Below are positions 1 to 6,087 of a stretch of DNA of 6,377 bases, piece after piece; position 1 is the stretch's first letter, and every line of letters begins with the position of its first letter. Below the pieces are notes generated by a model. The model saw only the letters and a list, made by a program, of their open reading frames with translations. It had not been told where the DNA came from and made no database searches. A program made the translations under genes and the position numbers. The stretch is from Chlamydiota bacterium (GTDB lineage: Bacteria; Chlamydiota; Chlamydiia; Chlamydiales; SLFE01), in the NCBI GenBank assembly GCA_011065065.1, contig JAAKFL010000112.1, positions 1-6,377 on the forward strand. The letters run 5' to 3'.

Positions 1-137
1 CTTTATCTTTTAACTCGTATCGTTTATGATCGCAGTTTATACACCACGAAAAAAAATAATATTGTGATACGGTAAAGAAAAAACTCTGTCATTATATGAA
101 ATGCATAGAAGTTTTTAATTTTGAGACAGTTACCAAA

Positions 138-142
138 GAAGG
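138..142 (+). promoter_or_regulatory. Shine-Dalgarno deciding the sctJ start
   Basis: GAAGG sits 7 bases before the ATG at 150. The alternative in-frame ATG at 96 has only an A/T-rich leader with no purine-rich SD at proper distance. With the 150 start the lipoprotein signal peptide is 26 residues, a normal length. With the 96 start it would be 44. Confidence 0.6.
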
Positions 143-149
143 TGTTGCC

Positions 150-1160
150 ATGTGTCAAGTATCCAAATCACCTAAGTCACTCTTCAGTTATCTGTTAATG
201 TTAGTGATCTTAATTGTTTTCACTGGATGTTCTTCTACCACAACCATTTATCACGGTTTGGATGAACGAGATGCGAATGATATCCTGGTCTATTTGGATA
301 ATAAGGGCATTAAGTCCTATAAAATTCAAGCTGCTGCTACTGGTGGTGGTGCCCAAAAAGAGATTCTTTGGGATATAGCCGTTCCAAATGAAGATGAAAA
401 ACATGCGATGGCGTTATTGCGCGCGGCTGGTTTGCCACGAAGAGCGGGGCAAAGTCTTTTGACTATTTTTGAAAAAGGGGGATTGGTTCCCTCGGAGTTA
501 GAAGAAAAAATTCGGTATGAAGCCGGTCTTGGGGAGCAAATTGCGAGTACCATCCGGAAGATTGATGGGGTCTTAGATGCTGAAGTACAGCTCTCTTTTC
601 CAGAAGATGATCCATTGAATCCAGAAAGAAAGAAAGGGGATGTCACTGCTTCTGTGTATGTGAAGCACACAGGTGTCCTAGATGATCCGAATACTCAGTT
701 AATTCCGAAGATCCGCCGTTTGGTGGCGAGTGCGATTCAGGGTTTGAAATTTGAAAATGTGACTGTGATTCCTGATAAGGCTCGTTACGCTGATATTTCT
801 TTACGTGAGCAAAGGACACGACAAGAAGCTGAAAAGGAATGGGTGCGTGTTTGGACAGTGGTTCTTGCTAAGGAGTCTTCAAGTCGGTTCCAAACGATTT
901 TCTTTACGTTTTTGATCATTATTCTCTTGTTATTTGTATTCGTAGGCTGGACGTTCTGGAAAATTCATCGTCTGTTGCCAGGAGGAGGTGTCAAGCAATA
1001 CTTCACATTTATCCCTTTCAAGCCAACGGCAGAAGCACCGGAAGAAGAGGAAGAGGAACCTGAAGAGGACGAAGAGACCGTTTCGGAAAAAGAACCTGTA
1101 GAAACTGAGGCTCCGCCTGAAGAGCTTGAAGAAGTAGAAGAAGAAGAGACTACTGAGTAG
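150..1160 (+). CDS. sctJ: SctJ, T3SS inner-membrane ring lipoprotein (YscJ/PrgK/FliF family)
   Basis: SctJ forms the inner-membrane ring of the T3SS basal body. From the start chosen here the product is 336 aa. A short basic N-terminus (MCQVSKSPK) is followed by a hydrophobic stretch and a lipobox-like VFTGC, putting the lipidated Cys at residue 27. The periplasmic ring-building domains follow (about 30-215), with typical YscJ features: YHGLDERDANDILVYLDNKGI, LLRAAGLPRR, a GELE-like SELEEKIRYEAGLGEQIA stretch, then IDGVLDAEVQLSFPE. A transmembrane helix lies at about 247-270. The cytoplasmic tail (298-336) is almost all Glu. An in-frame ATG at 96 would give 354 aa, but it lacks a Shine-Dalgarno and buries the signal peptide, so 150 is preferred. 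It is the first gene of the operon and lies 7 bases before the SctK-like gene. The family call is very secure; the start is fairly secure. Confidence 0.95.
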   Translation: MCQVSKSPKSLFSYLLMLVILIVFTGCSSTTTIYHGLDERDANDILVYLDNKGIKSYKIQAAATGGGAQKEILWDIAVPNEDEKHAMALLRAAGLPRRAGQSLLTIFEKGGLVPSELEEKIRYEAGLGEQIASTIRKIDGVLDAEVQLSFPEDDPLNPERKKGDVTASVYVKHTGVLDDPNTQLIPKIRRLVASAIQGLKFENVTVIPDKARYADISLREQRTRQEAEKEWVRVWTVVLAKESSSRFQTIFFTFLIIILLLFVFVGWTFWKIHRLLPGGGVKQYFTFIPFKPTAEAPEEEEEEPEEDEETVSEKEPVETEAPPEELEEVEEEETTE

Positions 1161-1167
1161 GAAATTC

Positions 1168-2019
1168 ATGAAAGCAAAAAGCTTGATGGTTTTGCGCGTG
1201 ATGATCAATCACTTTCATGGTGGGAAGCACGAAATGTTGTCCTGTCTTCCTGAAGATGAGCAGGAAGGGGTTAACGGTCTTGAGTTAGAAGAAGGCAATA
1301 TTTCGATTGTGACACGCCAGCCGTGGCAAAAGGTCGATAAGATTCATTACTCTTGGTTTTTGGAGCCGATTAAGAAGATTTCAGATAACCTAGTTCCTTT
1401 TGTTGTGGCTTCGTTACCTGAATCACATCGTTCCAAAGTTGCCAAGCATTTAGGTCTGAGTGATTTGCCCGAAGATTTAAGCGATCCCATAAAACACCTA
1501 TTATTGGACCGTCTTTATGATCATATGCCCATTAAGGGAATGCTTCCCTTAGGGTTAATTCAGGCTCAGCCACTTGTCGAACTTTTAGACCTTTCAAAAT
1601 CACAGTTACTGGATTTGATTGATTGTTTAGGCATCTTTGATGTTGCCGGTGAATTAAAGCAAGTTGTGGATCGTCAGCAGCTTGCAAAACTCTGTGATTC
1701 CTTATCTAAATTACAACAAGGGTTTCTGAAGGAGGTGATCCATGACAAAGATCGATGGTCCCCTTCAAAATTAGGTTTGGATCAGTGGGGAGGGGATATT
1801 CCTCGGCTCAGAAAGGCTCTTCATGTAAGAGGATTGATGCGTTTGGCAAAAGCGTTGAAAGATCATGATGATGATTTTATGGCTCACTTGTTTCGCAGAA
1901 TTGACACAGGACGAGCGGCACAGATTCAAAAATATCGCACTCAAGATGAGACAGATCAAGCTGTCTATAATCTTGGAGCTGAAGTTAAAAAAGCAATCCA
2001 TTATATTAAGAATTTATGA
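1168..2019 (+). CDS. SctK-like T3SS cytoplasmic protein (CT560 family, by position)
   Basis: This 283-aa soluble protein has no signal peptide or membrane segment. It lies exactly where sctK (yscK) sits between sctJ and sctL, and where Chlamydia carries the poorly characterised CT560. SctK proteins link the ring component SctD to the SctQ pods of the sorting platform; that role is inferred here from position. Visible features are a Trp-rich motif near 50-65 (QPWQKVDKIHYSWFLEP), an LPEDLSDPIKHLLLDRLY stretch near 100, and helical Leu-rich segments (LVELLDLSKSQLLDLIDCLG, about 136-155). The C-terminal helices include HLFRRIDTGRAAQIQKY. The start ATG at 1168 has TAGGA 5 bases upstream, overlapping the sctJ stop; in-frame Met7 and Met12 are alternatives. 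The stop overlaps the sctL start (ATGA). The T3SS link is strong; the SctK identity is moderate. Confidence 0.7.
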   Translation: MKAKSLMVLRVMINHFHGGKHEMLSCLPEDEQEGVNGLELEEGNISIVTRQPWQKVDKIHYSWFLEPIKKISDNLVPFVVASLPESHRSKVAKHLGLSDLPEDLSDPIKHLLLDRLYDHMPIKGMLPLGLIQAQPLVELLDLSKSQLLDLIDCLGIFDVAGELKQVVDRQQLAKLCDSLSKLQQGFLKEVIHDKDRWSPSKLGLDQWGGDIPRLRKALHVRGLMRLAKALKDHDDDFMAHLFRRIDTGRAAQIQKYRTQDETDQAVYNLGAEVKKAIHYIKNL

Positions 2020-2657
2020 GCAAAAAACTTTTTACATTGATCAAAGGTGACAAAGTTCACTTTGCCCCTGGAACAAAAATCATTCCTGCAGAGTTGTTTT
2101 CTGAGCTGTTAAGTTCATCTGAACTGCTGAAGAAGGTGCAAGAGGATGCGGCAGAGTACAAGCTTGGCGTGGTAAGTGAAGCAGAAAAATTGAAAGAAGC
2201 CGCTGAGCAGGAAGGTTTTCAGCTGGGCCTGGAACAGTGGGCGGATCATGTGGTGAAGCTGGAAGAGGAGATTGGTCGTGTTCAAAAAGATATGACCGAC
2301 ACCATCATTCCCGTTGCACTAAAAGCAGCAAAAAAGATTATTGGGCGTGAACTGGAAATATCCGAAGACGCGGTTGTAGACATTGTCATAAACAACTTAA
2401 AAGCTGTGGCTCACCATAAGAAAATTAAGATTCATGTGAATAAGCAAGATCTTATCACTATGGAGAAAAATAAGGAAAAGCTGAAGAAAAATTTTGAGCA
2501 GTTAGAAACTTTGCTCATTGTGGAGAGTGAAGAGGTTAAACCTGGCGGTGCCATTATTGAAACCGAAGGGGGAATCATTAACGCTCAATTGGATAACCTG
2601 ATACTTATTTTAGAAAAAGCATTTGAAACATTCATGAAACAAGATACAAAAGTGTAA
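2016..2657 (+). CDS. sctL: SctL, T3SS ATPase stator/regulator (YscL/FliH family)
   Basis: SctL is the peripheral stalk of the cytoplasmic sorting platform; it binds the ATPase SctN and connects it to SctQ. The 213-aa product has a short N-terminal region (KLFTLIKGDKVHFAPGTKII), then a charged, Ala/Glu-rich coiled-coil-like stretch at about 30-95 (GFQLGLEQWADHVVKLEEEI). The FliH/YscL globular domain follows, with VALKAAKKIIGRELE (100-114), KIKIHVNKQDL, and VKPGGAIIETEGGIINAQLD near 175-193. The last motif and the ending EKAFETFMK closely match my recollection of Chlamydia CT561 (CdsL). Its ATG overlaps the TGA of the preceding gene by four bases and has no strong SD, which suggests translational coupling. 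Length is normal for the family. Confidence 0.93.
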   Translation: MSKKLFTLIKGDKVHFAPGTKIIPAELFSELLSSSELLKKVQEDAAEYKLGVVSEAEKLKEAAEQEGFQLGLEQWADHVVKLEEEIGRVQKDMTDTIIPVALKAAKKIIGRELEISEDAVVDIVINNLKAVAHHKKIKIHVNKQDLITMEKNKEKLKKNFEQLETLLIVESEEVKPGGAIIETEGGIINAQLDNLILILEKAFETFMKQDTKV

Positions 2658-2659
2658 AT

Positions 2660-3526
2660 ATGCGCAAAACTTTGCAAGTGGTCCTATGCCTGTTAACTGC
2701 ATTGGCAGTTTTTTGGATTTCTCCAAGTGATCTATTTTCTCAGACTCAGTCAACACAAACTAAGCCTTCTGTGGTGACCATCACCAATCAACCTGATGAA
2801 GAGGAAGCGAAGACACCTGCGCAATTAATGCAGCAGGAAAAGTTTGATCCTTTTTCGAGGCCGTCTATTACGACTCAGGCAGTTGTTTTAACGCTATTGG
2901 CTTTGATGCCGTTCATTGTGATGATCCTGACATCATTTATGAAGATTGTGATTGTACTTTCTTTGCTCAGAAGTGCTTTGGGTGTTCAGCAAGCTCCCCC
3001 CAACCAAATTATCAATGGGGTGGCGTTTATGTTGAGCATGTATGTGATGTATCCCACTGGTTTGAAAATGTATGACGCGGCGCAGGAGGCGATTAATGAG
3101 GCCAGCCAACAGGAAGAGTTGCTTTCAGCAAAAACCGCGGCTTACTTTTTGGCGATTGCCGATAAGGCAAAAGACCCCTTAAAGGAATTTTTGAAGCGGA
3201 ATAGTTCTGTGGATCACCAAGCTCTTTTTTATAAGATGTCATACCGAGTGATTCCACCTGAATACCGAGCTACATTAAATCCTGATAATTTTGTGATTTT
3301 GGTGCCGGCATACATCACGAGTCAGCTGAAAGATGCTTTTCAAATAGGAGTTTTGATTTATATCCCATTTTTTGTCATTGACTTAACCACATCGAATATC
3401 CTTTTGGCGATGGGGATGATGATGCTCTCCCCTGTGACAATTTCGATGCCATTGAAATTGTTCCTGCTGGTCATGCTTGACGGGTGGACGTTATTGGTTG
3501 AAGGATTGGTTTCAACATTCCGGTAA
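2660..3526 (+). CDS. sctR: SctR, T3SS export-gate protein (FliP/YscR/SpaP family)
   Basis: SctR is the core export-gate subunit; in solved structures five copies assemble with SctS and SctT into a helical pore. The 288-aa product starts with a signal-peptide-like segment (residues 4-20) and a hydrophilic Gln/Thr/Glu-rich linker to about 70. Next comes the first conserved membrane region, with FMKIVIVLSLLRSALGVQQ (93-111) and PPNQIINGVAFMLSMYVM. A soluble periplasmic-type insert follows. The C-terminal FliP signature begins PAYITSQLKDAFQIG (216-230) and runs through IPFFVIDLTTSNILLAMGMMM. The Met cluster at 251-255 sits where the pore-closing M-gasket is found in FliP/SctR, and LDGWTLLVEGL is conserved. 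The gene starts two bases after the sctL stop without an evident SD, so coupling is likely. The long hydrophilic N-terminal extension before the first gate helix resembles FliP more than short SctR proteins. Confidence 0.96.
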   Translation: MRKTLQVVLCLLTALAVFWISPSDLFSQTQSTQTKPSVVTITNQPDEEEAKTPAQLMQQEKFDPFSRPSITTQAVVLTLLALMPFIVMILTSFMKIVIVLSLLRSALGVQQAPPNQIINGVAFMLSMYVMYPTGLKMYDAAQEAINEASQQEELLSAKTAAYFLAIADKAKDPLKEFLKRNSSVDHQALFYKMSYRVIPPEYRATLNPDNFVILVPAYITSQLKDAFQIGVLIYIPFFVIDLTTSNILLAMGMMMLSPVTISMPLKLFLLVMLDGWTLLVEGLVSTFR

Positions 3527-3531
3527 GGAGG
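3525..3531 (+). promoter_or_regulatory. Strong Shine-Dalgarno before the first sctS
   Basis: AAGGAGG overlaps the sctR stop codon and is the best SD match in the operon. It lies 11 bases before the ATG at 3543, slightly long. An ATG at 3532 is followed at once by TGA, and a GTG at 3534 runs into an in-frame TAG, so 3543 is the first usable start. Confidence 0.6.
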
Positions 3532-3542
3532 ATGTGAGTTAG

Positions 3543-3818
3543 ATGTTTAGAACACAAGTTGTCCAGTTAGCTTATCAGGGTTTGTTATTGATTATGATCC
3601 TGTCTGCTCCTCCGATCTTGATCAGCTTATTCTTCGGCCTATTAGTGGCGATATTTCAGGCCGCAACACAGATACAAGAACAGACTCTTTCCTTCACAAT
3701 TAAATTGGTGGCGGTTGTGCTCACTCTCATGCTTATGGGTGGATGGCTAGGGGGTCAGATCATGAATTTCGCCAATAATATATTCACAAACTTTGCTGGC
3801 TGGAGCGTTTCCGGTTGA
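3543..3818 (+). CDS. sctS: SctS, T3SS export-gate protein, copy 1 (FliQ/YscS family)
   Basis: SctS is a small two-helix membrane protein that packs as hairpins around the SctR/SctT core of the export gate. The 91-aa product has normal family length. The first hydrophobic segment is about 13-38, with SAPPILISLFFGLLVAIFQ. It is followed by the conserved polar hairpin turn AATQIQEQTLSF and Lys54, then a second hydrophobic segment (about 55-75) and the ending IFTNFAGW. The FQAATQIQEQ block is the most diagnostic piece. This copy occupies the canonical position between sctR and sctT, so it is the orthologue expected from other systems. It lies 16 bases after sctR and 9 bases before sctT. Confidence 0.95.
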   Translation: MFRTQVVQLAYQGLLLIMILSAPPILISLFFGLLVAIFQAATQIQEQTLSFTIKLVAVVLTLMLMGGWLGGQIMNFANNIFTNFAGWSVSG

Positions 3819-3827
3819 TCATGACGT

Positions 3828-4664
3828 ATGAACGATTATATCGACCTCTACTTTAATTCGGTTTTAGCGCAGGGATCGCCTGAAGCGTTTTTAGGGCTTT
3901 TTTTATTGGGCCTGGCTAGACTTCTTCCCATTATCCAAATGTCTCCTTTCTTTGGATCCAGGACTTTGCCACAACCTGTAAAAGTGGGATTTGCTGTCAC
4001 ACTCTTTGTTGTTTTTTTACCGACACTCCTCAATAACATCTCGGCTCCTATCTACTTCAATATAAATTTTCTGTTGATGGCCTTTAAGGAAGTGTTTGTG
4101 GGATTTGCTATTGGATGGATCATGAGTATGCCATTTTCGATTGTGCAGAATTTGGGGATGATTGTGGATCACCAAAGGGGGGGAGCAAGCTTGATGGTGA
4201 ATGACCCCACGATTCAGACTCAGTCATCACCTCTGGGAACTCTTTTCAACCTCGTTTTGATCTACATTTTCTATTACATTGATGGGCCATTTTATTTTTT
4301 AGAGGCGATTAATACATCGTATGAGATCTTGCCTCCGGATACGTTTTTGAGTGAAGCGTTTTTTCATCGAGCCAGCACATTTTGGGATATCCAGATTAAA
4401 TTGCTGAATAAGGTCATGGTGCTCACAGTCCAGCTTTGTGCTCCACCGCTGATTACAATTCTTATGACAGATATGTTCTTGGGAATTGCTAACCGTTTAG
4501 CTCCACAAGTTCAAATTACATTCTTAGGACTTCCATTGAAGTCTTTGTTAGCATTTACTGTGATTTGGTTAGGTTGGAAGCAGTATAATCAACAATCCAT
4601 TGTGATGGTCTTCCAGTGGTTTGATATTTTAAAAGATGTTATCTTTTCATTTAGTACAAAGTAG
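3828..4664 (+). CDS. sctT: SctT, T3SS export-gate protein (FliR/YscT/SpaR family)
   Basis: SctT is the single FliR-like subunit that caps the SctR ring of the export gate. The 278-aa product is almost entirely membrane-embedded. Diagnostic family pieces appear in order: RLLPIIQMSPFFGSRTLPQPVK (31-52), FKEVFVGFAIGW (86-97), the GMIVDHQRGG motif (110-119), and LGIANRLAPQVQITFLGLPLKS (218-239) towards the C-terminus. Length is within the usual range. The chosen ATG has no recognisable SD; an ATG seven bases earlier (3821) is in another frame and gives no gate protein. Re-initiation after translation of the sctS copy 9 bases upstream is plausible. It is followed 8 bases later by a second sctS, which is not the usual arrangement. 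Confidence 0.95.
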   Translation: MNDYIDLYFNSVLAQGSPEAFLGLFLLGLARLLPIIQMSPFFGSRTLPQPVKVGFAVTLFVVFLPTLLNNISAPIYFNINFLLMAFKEVFVGFAIGWIMSMPFSIVQNLGMIVDHQRGGASLMVNDPTIQTQSSPLGTLFNLVLIYIFYYIDGPFYFLEAINTSYEILPPDTFLSEAFFHRASTFWDIQIKLLNKVMVLTVQLCAPPLITILMTDMFLGIANRLAPQVQITFLGLPLKSLLAFTVIWLGWKQYNQQSIVMVFQWFDILKDVIFSFSTK

Positions 4665-4672
4665 GGAAATAT

Positions 4673-4948
4673 ATGATTCGTTCAACACTTGTTCAACTGG
4701 CATTTCAAGGACTCATCCAGGTTTTGATTATTTCAGCTCCGCCAGTTTTACTCAGTTTATTTTTTGGACTTATGGTGGCCTTATTTCAGGCTGCCACTCA
4801 GATTCAGGAGCAATCACTTGCCTTTGCTGTTAAATTGATTGTGATCATTTTGACGCTTTTGTTTATGGGTGGATTTTTAGGATCCCGAGTCTATGCCTTT
4901 GCTCACTATATCTTTACCAATTTTCCGGGGTGGACTGCCCGGGGATGA
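4673..4948 (+). CDS. sctS: SctS paralogue, T3SS export-gate protein, copy 2 (FliQ/YscS family)
   Basis: This is a second complete SctS of exactly 91 aa, aligning without gaps to the copy at 3543-3818. By my hand count 55 of 91 residues are identical. The whole core is kept: SAPP, LSLFFGL, VALFQAATQIQEQ, Lys54, MGGFLG and IFTNFPGW. Differences cluster in the first helix (a Gln at 16, inside the hydrophobic face), in the middle of helix 2, and in residues 71-79 (SRVYAFAHY against GQIMNFANN). Synonymous differences are plentiful even in the identical FQAATQIQEQ block, so the duplication is old and both copies appear to be under selection. AGGG overlapping the sctT stop gives a usable SD 6 bases before ATG. 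It is the last gene of the operon. Whether it replaces, mixes with or modulates copy 1 cannot be told from sequence. Confidence 0.93.
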   Translation: MIRSTLVQLAFQGLIQVLIISAPPVLLSLFFGLMVALFQAATQIQEQSLAFAVKLIVIILTLLFMGGFLGSRVYAFAHYIFTNFPGWTARG

Positions 4949-4959
4949 GACGTCTTAGA

Positions 4960-5059
4960 TATTTTTTTAACGCAAAGAAGCAAAGACACAAAGACGCAAA
5001 GAAAAAATTACAAAAAACTTTGCGTCTTTGTGTCTTTGCTTCTTTGCGTTAAAAAAATA
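4960..5059. repeat. Perfect 42-bp inverted repeat with tandem NNCAAAGA units
   Basis: The left arm (4960-5001) is perfectly complementary to the right arm (5018-5059), leaving a 16-base A-rich loop (5002-5017). Within the left arm, 4971-5002 reads as four 8-base units: CGCAAAGA, AGCAAAGA, CACAAAGA, CGCAAAGA. Each arm's outer end is a run of seven T or A. It lies between two convergent genes and would form a very long hairpin in transcripts from either side. The U run lies before the stem and pairs with the A run after it, so this is not a textbook intrinsic terminator. I recall similar GCAAAG-type arrays in intergenic regions of unrelated bacteria. A dispersed palindromic element that also stops or stabilises transcripts is the best guess. 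Confidence 0.9.
4960..5059. terminator. Possible bidirectional transcription stop between convergent genes
   Basis: The sctS2 and F-box genes end facing each other, and the only strong secondary structure between them is the 42-bp hairpin. A hairpin of this size could terminate or protect the 3' ends of both transcripts. The missing U tract after the stem on either strand argues against classical Rho-independent termination. No other hairpin with a T tract was seen between 4949 and 5096. Confidence 0.4.
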
Positions 5060-5096
5060 CAAAAAGCATTGTTATTCAGTTCTCTGTGAAAAATAT

Positions 5097-5927
5097 CTAG
5101 GTTTTTTCGTGTGGAAAAAAGTGTCTCTCGATTCTTGGCTGTGAGGATCCATCTGTCATGGTGATCATGGGCACAGACAACGTTTTATTTATACCGTGTA
5201 ACTGCCCACAAGGTTTCCCACTCAGCAACTTCATTAAATATTGACTCGGTTGATCCGTAAAGTCGCCATATTTCCACATTTTATCTTCTATAGGAAAAAC
5301 TTTGTCAGGTGAGAAAAAGAAGTGAGATTTTAAAAAATCCTTTTTTCTGTGATACCAGCCTGTATCTTTTATCTTAAAAGCTTGGCCATCAACTCTATTG
5401 GCAGTAAAGGTGATTGTTTCTTTGCGCTCAATACCTTGCGAACTTCTTGAAATGTAACGAAGCTGGATAAACTTCTTCTCATATCCAGATGGATTTTTGG
5501 AAAAGAATTTTTTAGGAGCTTTTGTTCCTCCTATAACGAGAGAGCTCTCCACTCCTTCGTCACTCCATGAAAACTTCTGAGTGAAGAAAATCCATTGAAA
5601 AGGGTTCAAAGAGAGTTTGGAAAGCTCAGTTTGAAAATACTTGTCTTTCATGATCTTAGACCAATCAGTGGAGACTCGACGCATGCTGAGAAGATCTTCT
5701 GGCTCTAATTCACCAAGGATTTTGAGACGGAGTTCATAAGGAAGTTGGTTCAGATGATCCTGACCTGGGGCAAAAATCATTTGGGTCATTCGAGTGATCA
5801 CTGAATTATCCCTTAAACTGCACACCATAAGCTTTCCCACTTGTGTCAACTGCTTGGGAATTTGGCTGATTCCATTCCCTAAAGTACCGACATTCTGAAA
5901 GAAAGTTGATTGATTGACAGGATCCAT
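5097..5927 (-). CDS. F-box domain protein, candidate secreted effector
   Basis: This 276-aa protein contains an F-box at about residues 58-98, with the consensus order LPYELRLKIL, EPEDLL, and RRVSTDW. F-boxes bind Skp1 in eukaryotic SCF ubiquitin ligases and have no known bacterial partner, so the protein most likely acts inside the host cell. Amoeba-associated Chlamydiota are known for many such proteins. No membrane helix or Sec signal is evident. The Gln/Asn-rich N-terminus (1-57) could hold a T3SS signal, which is inference. The region after 110 is rich in aromatic and basic residues and has no repeats of the LRR, WD40 or Kelch type, so its target-binding mode is unknown. The start ATG has GAGG about 8 bases upstream. 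It is transcribed towards the T3SS operon and so is not part of it. Confidence 0.8.
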   Translation of the reverse strand: MDPVNQSTFFQNVGTLGNGISQIPKQLTQVGKLMVCSLRDNSVITRMTQMIFAPGQDHLNQLPYELRLKILGELEPEDLLSMRRVSTDWSKIMKDKYFQTELSKLSLNPFQWIFFTQKFSWSDEGVESSLVIGGTKAPKKFFSKNPSGYEKKFIQLRYISRSSQGIERKETITFTANRVDGQAFKIKDTGWYHRKKDFLKSHFFFSPDKVFPIEDKMWKYGDFTDQPSQYLMKLLSGKPCGQLHGINKTLSVPMITMTDGSSQPRIERHFFPHEKT

Positions 5928-5959
5928 ACAGTTACCTCATCTCTTCTTAATACTAACAG

Positions 5960-5986
5960 TCTATAAAAGAACCACTTATGTGTAAA
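5960..5986 (-). promoter_or_regulatory. Weak candidate promoter for the F-box gene
   Basis: On the minus strand TTTACA (5981-5986, five of six matches to TTGACA) precedes TATAGA (5960-5965) by 15 bases. That spacing is shorter than the preferred 17. It sits about 30 bases upstream of the F-box start codon. The surrounding DNA is AT-rich, so chance matches are likely. Confidence 0.25.
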
Positions 5987-6081
5987 TGAAAAAATGCAGA
6001 GCACTTCCATTAGATTATACGATAACACATAAACGGTTAAGTTTAAATAAAAACGACTGTTTAATTATTATTTTATTATGT

Positions 6082-6087
6082 TATAAT
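6082..6087 (+). promoter_or_regulatory. Candidate -10 box for the gene starting at 6136
   Basis: A perfect TATAAT lies 48 bases before the start codon. The best -35 match 18 bases upstream is TGTTTA (6058-6063), which is poor. The tract from about 6041 to 6125 is almost pure A/T, so several overlapping -10-like hexamers are expected by chance. The call is tentative. Confidence 0.3.

Larger units (their letters stand above)
150..4948 (+). other. T3SS operon sctJ-(sctK-like)-sctL-sctR-sctS-sctT-sctS2
   Basis: Seven plus-strand genes are separated by 7 bases, a 4-base overlap, then gaps of 2, 16, 9 and 8 bases. There is no room for internal promoters or terminators in the gaps, which supports one transcript. 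The order of the first six genes matches the chlamydial cdsJ-CT560-cdsL-cdsR-cdsS-cdsT cluster as I remember it. I could not identify a convincing promoter in the 149 bases before sctJ; it may lie there unrecognised or before the window. Confidence 0.8.

Noticed and set aside
1..95. Promoter for the T3SS operon, with TATACA (38-43) or TAATAT (57-62) as -10 boxes
   Set aside because: Neither has a recognisable -35 element at proper spacing. The region is A/T-rich enough for chance hits.
326..670. Minus-strand open frame of 114 aa opposite sctJ
   Set aside because: It lies wholly inside a securely identified gene, is Ser/Pro-rich in the way of antisense shadows, and has no SD support.
930..1208. 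Minus-strand open frame of 92 aa rich in Phe and Arg
   Set aside because: It is the antisense reading of the Glu-codon tract and membrane helix of sctJ. The Phe runs are reverse complements of GAA.
3821..3830. ATG at 3821 as an alternative start after the first sctS
   Set aside because: It is in a different frame from sctT and gives no gate-protein sequence. The ATG at 3828 opens the real frame.
3543..4948. Recent duplication or assembly artefact explaining the second sctS
   Set aside because: The copies differ at about 40 percent of residues and at many synonymous sites, which neither explanation allows.
4948..4955. 8-bp palindrome AGACGTCT right after sctS2 as an operator
   Set aside because: It is too short to be meaningful and lies at a 3' end rather than near a promoter.
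4971..5048. CRISPR array, because of the short repeated units
   Set aside because: The units are 8 bases, contiguous and without spacers. The structure is a palindrome of tandem motifs.
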